Shown here in pieces: positions 24,318-33,957 of a DNA stretch of 33,957 bases. The first letter of the stretch is position 1; every line of letters begins with the position of its first letter. The notes beneath the pieces were generated by a model. It ran no database searches and had not been told where the DNA came from. It saw only the letters and a program-made list of their open reading frames with translations. Source of the DNA: Paenibacillus pasadenensis DSM 19293 (GTDB lineage Bacteria; Bacillota; Bacilli; Paenibacillales; Paenibacillaceae); assembly GCF_000422485.1 (NCBI RefSeq), contig NZ_KE383848.1, forward strand, positions 1-33,957, in the 5' to 3' direction. The position numbers and the translations under genes are program-made.

Positions 24318-25565
24318 CTAAGCCTGCTCCTCCGCCAGAGCGGCGATGCGCAGGATGACCTCGGCCGCCTTGACCATCGTGTCGGCGGACACATATTCGT
24401 AGCGGCCGTGGAAGTTCTCTCCGCCCGCGAACAGGTTCGGCGTCGGCAGCCCCATGTAGCTCAGCTGCGACCCGTCCGTGCCGCCGCGGATCGGCTTGAT
24501 GTCCGGCTTGACGCCGCAGTCCTCGAGCGCCTGCCGCGCCAGCTCGACGATGTGCATCACCGGCTCGATTTTCTCGCGCATGTTGTAGTACTGGTCCTTC
24601 AGCTCGAGCGTGACGCTGCCCGCGCCGTACGTCTGGCGGAACTCCTCGGCGATCGTCGCGAGCAGGCTCTTGCGGTTCTCGAAGCTTTCGCGGTCGAAGT
24701 CGCGGATGATGTAGCGCATGCGCGTCCGATCGACCGTGCCCTCGAACGAGATCAAGTGGAAGAAGCCCTCGTAGCCCTCCGTGAACTCCGGCACCTCGCC
24801 CGCCGGCAGGCGGCCGTGCAGCGCCATGCCGATCGACTGCGCGTTCAGCATCTTGCCCTTGGCGTAGCCGGGATGCACGTTTTTGCCCTGGATCGTGACG
24901 ACGGCCTCGGCGGCGTTGAAGCTTTCGTACTCCAGCTCGCCGAGCGGACCGCCGTCCATCGTGTAGGCGAAGTCGGCGCCGAACGCCGCGACGTCGAAGC
25001 GATGCGGCCCGCGGCCGATTTCTTCGTCCGGCAGGAAGCCGACGCGAATCCGGCCATGCGGAATTTCCGGATGGGCGGCCAGATAGGCCATCGCGGTCAT
25101 GATTTCGGCGATGCCCGCCTTGTCGTCCGCGCCGAGCAGCGTCGTGCCGTCGGTCGTAAGCAGCGTCTGGCCCTTGTAGCCGGCCAGCTCGGGGAACTCG
25201 CGCGGCGAGAGCGTAATGCCGGGCTCCGCGCTGAGCACGATGTCGCCGCCGTCGTAGCTCTCGATGAGCTGCGGCTTCACGTTCGTGCCGGTGAAGTCGG
25301 AGGCGGTGTCCATATGCGCGAGGAAGCCGATCGTCGGCACGGCCTTGGCGCTCGTCGCTGGCAGCGTCGCCATGACGTAGCCGTTGGCGTCGAGCGTGAC
25401 CTCGGTCAGCCCGATCGCCTCCAGCTCGTCCGCCAGCTGGCGCGCCAGCACGAGCTGGCCCGGGGTCGAGGGGCATGTCTCGCTGCTGTCGTCGCTCCGC
25501 GTATCGACGGCCGCATAGGCGACGAAGCGGCGGATCAGTTCCGATTTCAGATCATGCTTGTCCAT
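24318..25565 (-). CDS. pepT: Peptidase T (tripeptide aminopeptidase)
   Basis: 415 residues, M20B metallopeptidase. It removes the N-terminal residue from tripeptides in the cytoplasm using two zinc ions. Metal-site motifs are all present: LAHMDTASD (His and Asp), [13 protein letters not shown] (bridging Asp), LPDEEIGRG (catalytic Glu) and [17 protein letters not shown]. The C-terminal [19 protein letters not shown] and [17 protein letters not shown] are typical of PepT. Length agrees with the family (~410). TCCTTT opposite the start gives an AAAGGA site. Monocistronic and divergent from the glycan operon. Confidence 0.95.
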   Translation of the reverse strand: MDKHDLKSELIRRFVAYAAVDTRSDDSSETCPSTPGQLVLARQLADELEAIGLTEVTLDANGYVMATLPATSAKAVPTIGFLAHMDTASDFTGTNVKPQLIESYDGGDIVLSAEPGITLSPREFPELAGYKGQTLLTTDGTTLLGADDKAGIAEIMTAMAYLAAHPEIPHGRIRVGFLPDEEIGRGPHRFDVAAFGADFAYTMDGGPLGELEYESFNAAEAVVTIQGKNVHPGYAKGKMLNAQSIGMALHGRLPAGEVPEFTEGYEGFFHLISFEGTVDRTRMRYIIRDFDRESFENRKSLLATIAEEFRQTYGAGSVTLELKDQYYNMREKIEPVMHIVELARQALEDCGVKPDIKPIRGGTDGSQLSYMGLPTPNLFAGGENFHGRYEYVSADTMVKAAEVILRIAALAEEQA

Positions 25566-25910
25566 GAAAAAAATCTCCTTTGCTGTGCTGGGACGGCTCG
25601 TGGAGCCGCCGCTTCAGCGGAATCTGTCGCTTGCGCCTGCCGCGCCGCCTCCAGGACGGCTCAGCAGGCTCTTCATGCGTCCACTATAGCAGGTGCGCGG
25701 GCACATAATCCAGCGAGGCCGGCGCCAGCGGCATTCCTCCGAGCGCTGGGTCGCGGCGCAGGCCGCCATTTCCCCGAAGCGCCTGTCCGGCCGGCCGCCC
25801 GAGCCGCCAAGGCATCGGCCCCTTCATCCTGCTTGCCCAGCCCCGGCCCCCGCGGGCGGCATATGCTGGTGGCAAAGCTTTTGACGACCGTACAGGAGTT
25901 GATCGAAACC
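25566..25910. other. Divergent intergenic region, 345 bp
   Basis: It lies between pepT and the DUF6492-like gene. A minus-strand TATAGT (near 25685) could be a pepT -10 box, but I find no good -35. Nothing else distinct is visible. The plus-strand frame here is an upstream extension without a ribosome site. Confidence 0.4.
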
Positions 25911-26918
25911 ATGCCGAAGCCGAAGGCGGCGGGAGCCGCAGCGCTCCCCCGCATCGACGTGCTCATCCCCGCGATCGAGAAGGACCTTCCGACGCTGCCC
26001 CATGTCATCCGCGCCGCGCGCGCCCAGGTGCGCCATCCGATCGGCGAGATCGTCATCGTCGCCCCCCGCAAGGACGCCATCGTCTCCCTGTGCCGCGAGC
26101 ACGGATGGAGATTCGTCGACGAGAACACCGTGCTGCCCCTGACGAAAAAAGACATCCATTACCGCTCCGCCCGCTGGGAGCGCTCCGGCTGGCTGTTCCA
26201 GCAGCTGCTCAAGCTGAGCGGCGACAAGCTGTGCTCGGCCGATTTTTTCCTCGTCATCGACGCCGACACCGTTCTCATCCGGCCCCATACGTTCCGCTCC
26301 GGCGGCCGCACGACGTTCTACACCCGCAGCTGGACGCAGCCGGAGTACCTGCGCATGCACGAGCGGCTCATGGGCCGCAAGGCGGCCGCGCCGCGCTCGC
26401 TCGTCACCCACTACATGCTGTTCGAAAAGGCGAAGCTGCGCGACATGAAGCGGGACATCGAGATGCGCCACGGCATGAGCTGGCATCGCGCGATCCTGAC
26501 CAAGCTGAACCGCTCGCAGCAGTTCGGCTTCAGCGAGTACGAGACGTACGGCAACTATGTGTACAGCCGCAATCCGGCCGCCGTGCGGTTGCGTCCGGCG
26601 CTCAACCGCGCCCTGCACGACGGCGTCCGCAGCCTGACGCCGGAGCGGACGCGCCAGCTGGCCGCCAAGCACCGCTCCGTGAGCTTCCACGAGCGCAAAG
26701 GCTATGTGCGCAAGGCCGGAGCGTCCGCGCGCCGGATCGAAGCGCCGGCCGGAGCCGGCGCAGCTCGGCGCACGCTCGGCGGAAGCGGACGCGCCGATGA
26801 CGCGGGCAGGACGGCTTTCCTGCGCGGCGGGGCGGCGAAGCGTCGGCCGTCGGCCTTTGCCGGACCAAGGCTGGCCGCTTGCGCCGCCGTGCGGCGAGGC
26901 GGGGGCGGCCGCCGATGA
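25911..26918 (+). CDS. DUF6492-like (glycosyltransferase-like) protein
   Basis: 335 residues from ATG 25911, which has AGGAG at 25894-25898 (12-nt spacing, rather long); an in-frame ATG at 25863 would add 16 residues but lacks a site. The start PRIDVLIPAIEKDLPTLPHV followed by IGEIVIVAPRKD is a GT-A-like Rossmann opening, and FFLVIDADTVLIRP carries a DxD-type metal motif. This matches the DUF6492 family found in polysaccharide clusters. The last ~60 residues are Arg/Ala/Gly-rich and disordered. It overlaps the next gene as ATGA. A glycosyltransferase role is inferred. Confidence 0.75.
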   Translation: MPKPKAAGAAALPRIDVLIPAIEKDLPTLPHVIRAARAQVRHPIGEIVIVAPRKDAIVSLCREHGWRFVDENTVLPLTKKDIHYRSARWERSGWLFQQLLKLSGDKLCSADFFLVIDADTVLIRPHTFRSGGRTTFYTRSWTQPEYLRMHERLMGRKAAAPRSLVTHYMLFEKAKLRDMKRDIEMRHGMSWHRAILTKLNRSQQFGFSEYETYGNYVYSRNPAAVRLRPALNRALHDGVRSLTPERTRQLAAKHRSVSFHERKGYVRKAGASARRIEAPAGAGAARRTLGGSGRADDAGRTAFLRGGAAKRRPSAFAGPRLAACAAVRRGGGGRR

Positions 26919-28261
26919 AGCCGCGCGGCAGCGGCCGGGCCGGACACGCCGCGCCAGGGCGGGGCCGCTCGCCGCAAGCCCGCCGCTCCGGCTGGTCCGT
27001 CGACTGGCGCGGCCCGCTCGGCCGCGCCGGCGGACTGGGCGGAGCGAGCCGGAGCTATGTGCGCGCGCTGCGCGGGGCCGGCCTGCCGGTGAACGCTTCG
27101 GCGGCCATGGGGCAGCCTGCCGCCGGCCGGCTTGCTCCGGGGACCCGCCGGATGCTCGTGTACCATTATCCGCCGCATACGCTCGATCCGGATCGGGCGC
27201 GCCGGGCCGGCTACGGACGGGTCGTGCTCAACGCCGTCTGGGAGACGTCGCGCATCCCGTCCCAGTGGCGCAGGACGATCAACCGCTACGATGCGGTGCT
27301 CGTGCCGTCGCGGCACAACGTGCAGGCGATGAAGGACAGCGGCGTCAGCGTGCCGGTGTACCGGGTGCCGCACGGGGTGGACACGCGGCGGTTCCGGCCG
27401 GGCAGGCCGAAAGCCGCGCTGCCCGGAGCGGAGGGGCGCTTCGTCTTCCTCTCGGTGTTCAGCTTCCAGCATCGTAAAAATCCGGAGGCGCTGCTGCGCG
27501 CCTATGCGGAGGAGTTCAGCGAAAAGGACTCCGTGCTGCTCGTCATCAAGACGAGCGGCTGGCGGGAAGCCGGCGGCTCGGCGGGGGCAGAGCGGGCGAT
27601 CCGCCGCTACGTGGCTTCGCTGCGCCTGCCGCATCGGCCCGCGCCGATCCACATCGTCGCCGGCCATATTGGCGAGCGGCGGCTGCTGGGGCTGTACGCG
27701 TCGGCGGACGCCTTCGTGCTGCCGACACGGGGAGAAGGCGTCGGCATGCCGTTCATGGAGGCGCTCGCGTGCGGCGTGCCGGTCATCGCGCCCCGCTGGG
27801 GCGGGCAGAGCGACTTCCTGACGGACGGCAATTCGTTCGCCGTTCCTTACAGGCTGCGGAAGCCGGCGGAAAGCATGAAGGGAGCCGGCGCGATCTCGCG
27901 CCGGTTCGGCGGCCTGTTCGCGCAGGAGGGGCAGCTATGGGCCGAGGCCGATCTGGCCGGGCTGAAGCGGCAGCTGCGCGCCGCGAGCCGGGACGTCGCG
28001 CTTTGTCGGCGCAAGGGCCGGCAGGGCCGCGAGGACATGAAGGGCTGGAGCTGGGAAGCGGCGGGACGGCAGCTGCGGCAAGCGCTGGAGAGGATCGGGA
28101 CGCAGCCGCCGCGGGGCGGAGCGGCCGCTTCGCGGGAGAGCGGCGAGGCCGCTCCGCCGGGCTTTGTTTCGGCCGCGCTGCGTGGACAGCGCCGGCGGGC
28201 GCCGCGCGGGAGCGGGAGCGCTCCGGCAGACGTCAAGGAGAGGAGAACGAGACGGAAGTGA
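26915..28261 (+). CDS. GT4-family glycosyltransferase
   Basis: 448 residues. After a basic, Gly/Arg-rich N-terminus of ~30 residues comes a GT-B fold: VDWRGPLGRAGGLGGASRSY (acceptor domain), VLNAVWETSRIPSQWRRTIN, VPHGVDTRRF at the domain hinge, and the donor-site E-x7-E in GEGVGMPFMEALACGVPVI. The C-terminal ~60 residues are again low complexity and rich in Gly, Ala and Arg. The start overlaps the previous stop (ATGA) and the end overlaps the GTG start of the guanylyltransferase. With GDP-mannose made by the next gene, a mannosyl- or related transferase is plausible. Confidence 0.87.
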   Translation: MKPRGSGRAGHAAPGRGRSPQARRSGWSVDWRGPLGRAGGLGGASRSYVRALRGAGLPVNASAAMGQPAAGRLAPGTRRMLVYHYPPHTLDPDRARRAGYGRVVLNAVWETSRIPSQWRRTINRYDAVLVPSRHNVQAMKDSGVSVPVYRVPHGVDTRRFRPGRPKAALPGAEGRFVFLSVFSFQHRKNPEALLRAYAEEFSEKDSVLLVIKTSGWREAGGSAGAERAIRRYVASLRLPHRPAPIHIVAGHIGERRLLGLYASADAFVLPTRGEGVGMPFMEALACGVPVIAPRWGGQSDFLTDGNSFAVPYRLRKPAESMKGAGAISRRFGGLFAQEGQLWAEADLAGLKRQLRAASRDVALCRRKGRQGREDMKGWSWEAAGRQLRQALERIGTQPPRGGAAASRESGEAAPPGFVSAALRGQRRRAPRGSGSAPADVKERRTRRK

Positions 28262-29787
28262 GACTTATCCTATTGTCCGGAGGCTCGGGCAAGCGGCTGT
28301 GGCCGCTGTCCAACGAGATCCGGTCGAAGCTGTTCCTGAAGCTGCTGCCCGCGCCGGACGGCACCCTCGAGTCGATGATGCAGCGGCTGTGCCGCCAGCT
28401 GCGGGAGGAGGGGCTGCTGGAGGGGGCGGTCATCGTGACCCATCGCAGCCAGGCCGAGATTACGCGCGCCCATGCCGGAGCGGACGTGCCGATCGTGGAG
28501 GAGCCGGCCAAGCGCGGCACGTTCACGGCGGCGGCGCTCGGCGCCGCCTATCTGGCCGGTCCGGGCCGCGCGCCGGAGGATGAGGCGGTGTGCGTGCTGC
28601 CGGTCGACCTGTTCGTGGAGGCGGACTTCCTTGCGCTGCTGCGGCGGCTGCCGGAGGCGCTGGCCCGCGGCGCGGAGCTCGGCATGATCGGCACCGAGCC
28701 GACGCATCCTTCGGCGCAGTACGGCTACATCGTGCCGATCCGCGAGCCCCGCCCCCGCCGGCCGAAGCGGCGTGCGGCGGCCGGCGGCCGGAAGTTCGGC
28801 GGCGTGACGGACGCTGGCGCGGACGCAGGCGCAGACGGAGCGGGAGTTGGCAGGAGCGCAGCGCGGCCGGACGCGGACGCGGGCGAAAGCGCCGCGAGAG
28901 CGGGCAGGAATGCGGCGCCGCCTGACGCGGACGCAGACGGAACGGGCGCGGGCTGGCTGCCGGTCGGGCGCTTCGCGGAGAAGCCCGATCCGCCGGCGGC
29001 GACGAGGCTGATCAAGCAGGGCGGGCTGTGGAACAGCGGCGTCTTCGTCTTTCGCCTGGGGTGGCTGCTCGGTCAGCTTCAGGCGCGGGGATATCCGTCC
29101 TCGCTGCCGGAGCTGCTGCGGGGCTACGAAGAATGGAGCGAGAAAAGCTTCGATCAGGAGCTGGCGGAGAAAGCCTCCCGCAGCCTCGTGCTGCGTTATG
29201 CCGGCAGCTGGAAGGATCTCGGCAGCTGGAGCACGTTCCTCAGCCAGCTCGGCGAGGCGCAGCTGGGGCCGGGAGCCGTATCGGCCGGCGCCCGCAACAC
29301 CCATCTCATCAACGAGCTGGGCTGCCCGATCCACGTCATCGGCATCTCCGACGCGGTCGTGGCTGCGAGTCCCGACGGAATCCTGGTCGCCAGCAAGGAG
29401 CACTCCGACCGGATCAAGGAAGCGCTTCGCGAGCTGCCCGGACTGCCGATGCAGGAGGAGAAGCGCTGGGGCAGCTGCCGCACGCTGGAGATCGACCGGC
29501 TGAGCGGCGGCGGCCAGGTGCTGACGCGGCGCGTCGCCGTCCATGCGGGCAAGTGTACGAGCTACCATCTGCATGAAGGCAAGGAAGAGGTGTGGACCGT
29601 GCTCTCCGGCGAGGGCCGCTTCATGCTCGAGGACGAGATCTACCCGATCGGACCGGGCAGCGTCATGCGTTTTCCTCCCGGCTCGCGCCATGGCGTCAAG
29701 GCCGTGACCGAGCTGCAATGCATGCAGGTGGAGATCGGACGGGTGCTCGATGAGCGGGACATCGAGCGGCTGCTGATGAGCTGGTAG
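28258..29787 (+). CDS. manC: Mannose-1-phosphate guanylyltransferase with cupin (type II PMI-like) domain
   Basis: 509 residues starting at GTG 28258, overlapping the previous stop; AGGAG lies 12 nt upstream. The N-terminal nucleotidyltransferase makes GDP-mannose from GTP and mannose-1-P: SGGSGKRLWPLS (residues 7-18), EEPAKRGTFTAA, and GRFAEKPD. The C-terminal cupin (TSYHLHEGKEEVWTVLSGEG, PPGSRHGVKAV) matches the mannose-6-P isomerase domain of ManC/CpsB/XanB proteins. Between the sugar domain strands (about residues 163-232) sits an Ala/Asp/Gly-rich low-complexity insert with repeated DADAG and GADAG units, absent from usual ~470-residue relatives. Last gene of the glycan operon; no clear terminator follows. 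Isomerase activity is not certain. Confidence 0.9.
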   Translation: MRLILLSGGSGKRLWPLSNEIRSKLFLKLLPAPDGTLESMMQRLCRQLREEGLLEGAVIVTHRSQAEITRAHAGADVPIVEEPAKRGTFTAAALGAAYLAGPGRAPEDEAVCVLPVDLFVEADFLALLRRLPEALARGAELGMIGTEPTHPSAQYGYIVPIREPRPRRPKRRAAAGGRKFGGVTDAGADAGADGAGVGRSAARPDADAGESAARAGRNAAPPDADADGTGAGWLPVGRFAEKPDPPAATRLIKQGGLWNSGVFVFRLGWLLGQLQARGYPSSLPELLRGYEEWSEKSFDQELAEKASRSLVLRYAGSWKDLGSWSTFLSQLGEAQLGPGAVSAGARNTHLINELGCPIHVIGISDAVVAASPDGILVASKEHSDRIKEALRELPGLPMQEEKRWGSCRTLEIDRLSGGGQVLTRRVAVHAGKCTSYHLHEGKEEVWTVLSGEGRFMLEDEIYPIGPGSVMRFPPGSRHGVKAVTELQCMQVEIGRVLDERDIERLLMSW

Positions 29788-30413
29788 AGCTGGCGGGCTC
29801 GGTGCAGGCAGGCGGTTGCGATGCAAGCAGGCGAGCGCAATGCGCGAAAGCAGGCACGCTGTCGCGGCAGGCGGAGACCTCGACAGGGAGGCTTTGCCGC
29901 CGCGAAAGCTTGCGACGAATCAGCTCGTTAGAAGGCTTCAAGCGGCCCCATTGAAAATCTAACGACGGATGAAACGCTTAGAGTCGCAAAAGCCGCCGAA
30001 ACATGGCCGAAACACGCGCATCGGGACATCTAAGCGCGTGAGGAATCGTTAGCGCCGCGAAAGCAGGCCAAATGAGCTTCTAAGCGTCTGACGCGTCGTA
30101 AAGGCTGAAGCTGCGTCAATGAGGCGGCTTTCCCTGACCGCGGCAAGGCAATGGGGGGGCTGGAGGCGCGGCTGCCGGCTGCAGCAAGCAGATTCAGCTG
30201 CAACAAAGAAGCCTCTCGATCCGTTTTCGAGCGGCAACCGATCGTTCCGGGCCGCTTCTGCGGGGTTCCTCGATCCGCTTGAGGGCGAGTTCAGCGGTGG
30301 GCCGTCTCCTCGGGCAGCGAATTTTGACCGTCGCCAGCCTGGGGGCGGTCGCCTCGACCGTCCTCGACCAAAAGGCAGGCGCTCGCAGATCGGTTTTTTC
30401 TTGCAGCGTCTGC
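29788..30413. other. Intergenic region with degenerate repeats, 626 bp
   Basis: It separates manC from the convergent sigma-54 activator. A degenerate ~50-bp repeat occupies 29909-30110 and a terminator for the minus strand ends it. The rest (about 30120-30365) shows no gene I can support. Confidence 0.5.
29909..30110. repeat. Degenerate ~50-bp repeat family
   Basis: Units begin ATCTAACGAC (29957), ATCTAAGCGC (30028) and TTCTAAGCGT (30078), each followed by a GTTAG- or CTTAG-like element and a GCGAAAGC- or GCAAAAGC-like element. The first is 71 bp because of an internal duplication of CCGAAACA. A weaker copy precedes them at 29909. Confidence 0.65.

Positions 30414-30415
<2 letters not shown>
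30370..30415 (-). terminator. Intrinsic terminator of the sigma-54 activator gene
   Basis: On the minus strand AGGCAGACGCT pairs with AGCGCCTGCCT (one mismatch) across a 21-nt loop, followed by TTTT. The stem overlaps the stop codon. Confidence 0.65.
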
Positions 30416-32375
<1,960 letters not shown>

Positions 32376-32400
32376 CGTTGGTTCCTCCTCGTCGATGGGG

Positions 32401-32462
32401 GTGTCTAATAAGTGTATGAACAGGCAGACAATTATGTCTATGAAATTAGACACATTAGACAC
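32401..32462 (-). promoter_or_regulatory. Cluster of inverted TGTCTAAT-type half-sites before the sigma-54 activator gene
   Basis: On the plus strand GTGTCTAAT (32401-32409) is inverted relative to two adjacent ATTAGACAC copies (32445-32453 and 32454-32462). Between them lies AGACA-ATTA-TGTCT (32426-32439), and TGTCTA-N13-TAGACA can be traced from 32434. Five half-sites in ~62 bp lie 26-87 bp upstream of the start codon, an expected operator position. The binding protein is unknown; autoregulation is possible. Confidence 0.65.
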
Positions 32463-32477
32463 GATTCCTGCATGCGA

Positions 32478-32516
32478 AAAGCCCTTCCGCCGAAAATAGC
32501 CGAGCGGAAGGGCTTT
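32478..32516 (-). terminator. Distal hairpin downstream of proline dehydrogenase
   Basis: AAAGCCCTTCCGC (32478-32490) pairs perfectly with GCGGAAGGGCTTT (32504-32516). On the minus strand a short TTTT follows. It is the second of two hairpins after the dehydrogenase gene. Confidence 0.6.
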
Positions 32517-32521
32517 GTCGG

Positions 32522-32554
32522 AAAAAAAGAAGCGGCCCCGCCGGGCGGGCCGCT
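32522..32554 (-). terminator. Intrinsic terminator of proline dehydrogenase
   Basis: AGCGGCCC (32531-32538) pairs with GGGCCGCT (32547-32554). On the minus strand TCTTTTTTT follows. It implies that the activator gene has its own promoter. Confidence 0.82.
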
Positions 32555-32603
32555 CCTCGGGAGCTGCGGTTTGCGCCGGCCGCTGCGGGGCGGGCGGCAT
32601 TTT

Positions 32604-33527
32604 TCAACGGAACATGTTCTGCAGCACCATCATCAGGTTGGCTGGCTTCTCCGCGAGACGGCGCGTGTAGTAGGGGTACCACATCTTGCCGTAGGGCACG
32701 TAGCAGCGGACGCGGTAGCCCTCGGAGGCGAGGCGCGCCTGCTCGTTCATGCGCAGTCCGTAAAGCATCTGGAACTCGAACTTGTCTTGGCCGATGCGGT
32801 TGGCGGAGGCGTACTCGCGCACCCAGCGGATGATCGTGTCGTCATGGGAGGCGATGGCGGTGTAGACGCCTTGGTCGAGGTGCATGCGGATGATCGCCTT
32901 GAAGTTGTCGATGACCTCGGACTTCTTCTGGTAGGCGACCTCGGCGGGCTCCTTGTAGGCGCCTTTGACGAGCCGCAGGTTGACGCCGCTCTGGATCAGG
33001 TCGCGGACGTCGGCCTGCGTGCGGCGCAGGTACGCCTGGATGACGGTACCGACGTTCGTCAGCCCTTCGCCGTGCAGCCTCTTGACCATGTCGATCGTCG
33101 CCTGCGTGTAGGGCGAGTCCTCCATGTCGATGCGCACGAAGTTGCCTGAGGCGGCCGCTTCGCGCACGACGGCGCGGATGTTGGCGTAGCAGGCTTCCGG
33201 ATCGAGCGCCAGCCCCATCTGCGTCGGCTTGAGCGACACGTTGGAGTTGACGCCGGCCTGCTCGATGCCGCGCACGAGGCGGATGTATTCCTCGCGATAG
33301 CCGGAGGCTTCGCTCAGCGCCCGGATGCCTTCGCCGAGATGGTCGAGCGTGACCATAATGCCCTTGCGGTTCAGGTCGCCGATGACCTGGAGCGCGCCGT
33401 CCAGCTCCTGGCTGGCGATGAATTTGGCGGCGAGCTTGCCGCCGTATTTGAGCGTAAGCTTCTCGACGAGCGAATTGCCGGAAATCGTGAGCAGCGTCTT
33501 GCGGTACAGCTCGGAGCCGATGTCCAT
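32604..33527 (-). CDS. putB: Proline dehydrogenase (monofunctional, Bacillus type)
   Basis: 307 residues, the size of Bacillus FadM/PutB. It oxidises proline to pyrroline-5-carboxylate with FAD, passing electrons to the respiratory chain; the barrel is peripheral to the membrane. Motifs: MVTLDHLGEG, FVRIDMEDSPY, NLRLVKGAYKEP and the C-terminal YVPYGKMWYPYYTRRLAEKP, whose YxxRR contacts proline. Start 33527 has GAAGGGA five nt upstream. It is transcribed from a sigma-54-type promoter at 33580-33597 and followed by terminators and the sigma-54 activator gene. The partner P5C dehydrogenase is not in the window. Symbol by similarity. Confidence 0.93.
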   Translation of the reverse strand: MDIGSELYRKTLLTISGNSLVEKLTLKYGGKLAAKFIASQELDGALQVIGDLNRKGIMVTLDHLGEGIRALSEASGYREEYIRLVRGIEQAGVNSNVSLKPTQMGLALDPEACYANIRAVVREAAASGNFVRIDMEDSPYTQATIDMVKRLHGEGLTNVGTVIQAYLRRTQADVRDLIQSGVNLRLVKGAYKEPAEVAYQKKSEVIDNFKAIIRMHLDQGVYTAIASHDDTIIRWVREYASANRIGQDKFEFQMLYGLRMNEQARLASEGYRVRCYVPYGKMWYPYYTRRLAEKPANLMMVLQNMFR

Positions 33528-33579
33528 AGTGATCCCTTCCCCTTTATATGCGGATAATGGCGTTCTTAGGGAGTTGTAG

Positions 33580-33597
33580 TAGCAATATTCATGCCAA
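33580..33597 (-). promoter_or_regulatory. Sigma-54 (-24/-12) promoter of proline dehydrogenase
   Basis: The minus strand reads TTGGCATGAATATTGCTA. It has the invariant GG (33595-33594) and GC (33583-33582) with exactly 10 bp between, and TTGGCA and TTGCT match the consensus YTGGCACG-N4-TTGCW except T for C in CACG. The predicted start near 33570 gives a ~43-nt leader to the ATG at 33527. Confidence 0.85.
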
Positions 33598-33780
33598 CGG
33601 TATAGGCTATGGCATCCAGGGCGCTGGCGCCACGGCGGCTTCTGGCGGCTTGGCCGGCACGCGCCGCGGCGGCGCGCGGGCTGCTTGGAGGAAGCTCGGG
33701 CCGCGCGGCGGAATGCGGATGAGCTGGCTGCGGATGGGGCTGGGCAATGGAGCGAGGCAGGCGGTGCGGAAGGGGCAGTT

Positions 33781-33957
33781 GCGCGGAAAAGCCGAGTAAC
33801 TCGGGTCGGATGTGCATCTGGATGGGGGAGATGCGCGGAAAAACCGAGTAACTGGGGTCGGATGTGCATCCGGATGGGGGAGATACGCGGGAAAACCGAG
33901 TAACTGGGGTCGAATGTGCGTCCGGATGGGGGAGATACGCGGAAAAACCGAGTAACT
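33781..33957. repeat. Tandem 52-bp repeats, array B (runs off the window)
   Basis: Units start at 33781, 33833, 33885 and 33937, exactly 52 bp apart; the last is cut by the window end. The core is GCGGAAAAACCGAGTAACT with few changes. Period and core (GAAAAA-n-CGAGT-n-AC) agree with array A at 23814. Confidence 0.92.

Larger units (their letters stand above)
33528..33957. other. Upstream region of proline dehydrogenase, to window end
   Basis: It holds the sigma-54 promoter, GC-rich palindromes (GGCGCTGGCGCC at 33620-33631, a 17-bp one at 33660-33676) and the 52-bp tandem array B. No gene is supported here; open frames across the array are made of the repeats. Confidence 0.6.

Noticed and set aside
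23915-24358. 147-codon frame across the repeats
   Set aside because: Made of tandem and low-complexity repeats, overlaps the end of pepT, no recognisable domain.
25566-25690. T-box or other leader RNA before pepT
   Set aside because: No AGGGTGG-type T-box core or terminator/antiterminator pair is visible.
24408-25910. N-terminal extension of the DUF6492-like protein
   Set aside because: It runs antisense through pepT and has non-protein-like composition; the fold starts after 25911.
33781-33957. Regular 52-bp repeats as a possible CRISPR array
   Set aside because: Units are contiguous and nearly identical over the full 52 bp, with no unique spacers and no cas genes in the window.

Overview
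The window is high-GC DNA with Gram-positive style gene starts (strong GGAGG ribosome sites), an S-layer-homology protein, a purine riboswitch, a YflT-type stress protein and a Bacillus-type single-domain proline dehydrogenase. This fits a high-GC member of the Paenibacillaceae (Paenibacillus or Cohnella type). That placement is an inference from gene content; no marker gene such as rRNA is present. I see no rRNA, tRNA, insertion sequence, phage or CRISPR.

Layout. (1) 1-1.7 kb: the 3' part of a secreted repeat protein ending in three SLH domains. (2) 1.8-5.6 kb: a flavodoxin-fold quinone/NAD(P)H reductase divergent from an AraC regulator, an FAD-linked oxidase and a half-length MFS protein; the last three overlap as ATGA junctions. 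(3) 5.6-7.9 kb: guanine-class riboswitch, terminator, xpt and pbuX (xanthine salvage). (4) 8.0-8.9 kb: YflT-like glycine-zipper stress protein. (5) 9.0-12.6 kb: three small secreted helical proteins with a shared mature N-terminus, followed by an overlapping type I signal peptidase gene; three Spo0A-box-like heptamers at 10-bp period lie upstream, and a convergent orphan NarL-type regulator lacks the phospho-acceptor Asp. (6) 12.7-19.0 kb: luciferase-like flavin monooxygenase, chemoreceptor, large-subunit catalase, LysR regulator. (7) 19.2-22.3 kb: RND exporter. (8) 22.4-29.8 kb: a GT4 glycosyltransferase, peptidase T, and a three-gene overlapping set (DUF6492-like protein, GT4 enzyme, mannose-1-P guanylyltransferase) suggesting mannose-containing surface glycan synthesis. 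(9) 30.4-33.5 kb: a sigma-54 activator and proline dehydrogenase, the latter behind a well-matched -24/-12 promoter.

The best candidate for an undescribed system is region 5: a secreted helical-protein trio with its own signal peptidase, resembling in logic (not sequence) the TapA-SipW-TasA matrix operon. The second is the proline module with a sigma-54 promoter and a cluster of TGTCTAAT-type half-sites before the activator gene. Intergenic DNA also carries two far-apart arrays of 52-bp tandem repeats sharing a core, a degenerate ~50-bp repeat and a separate low-complexity repeat tract.
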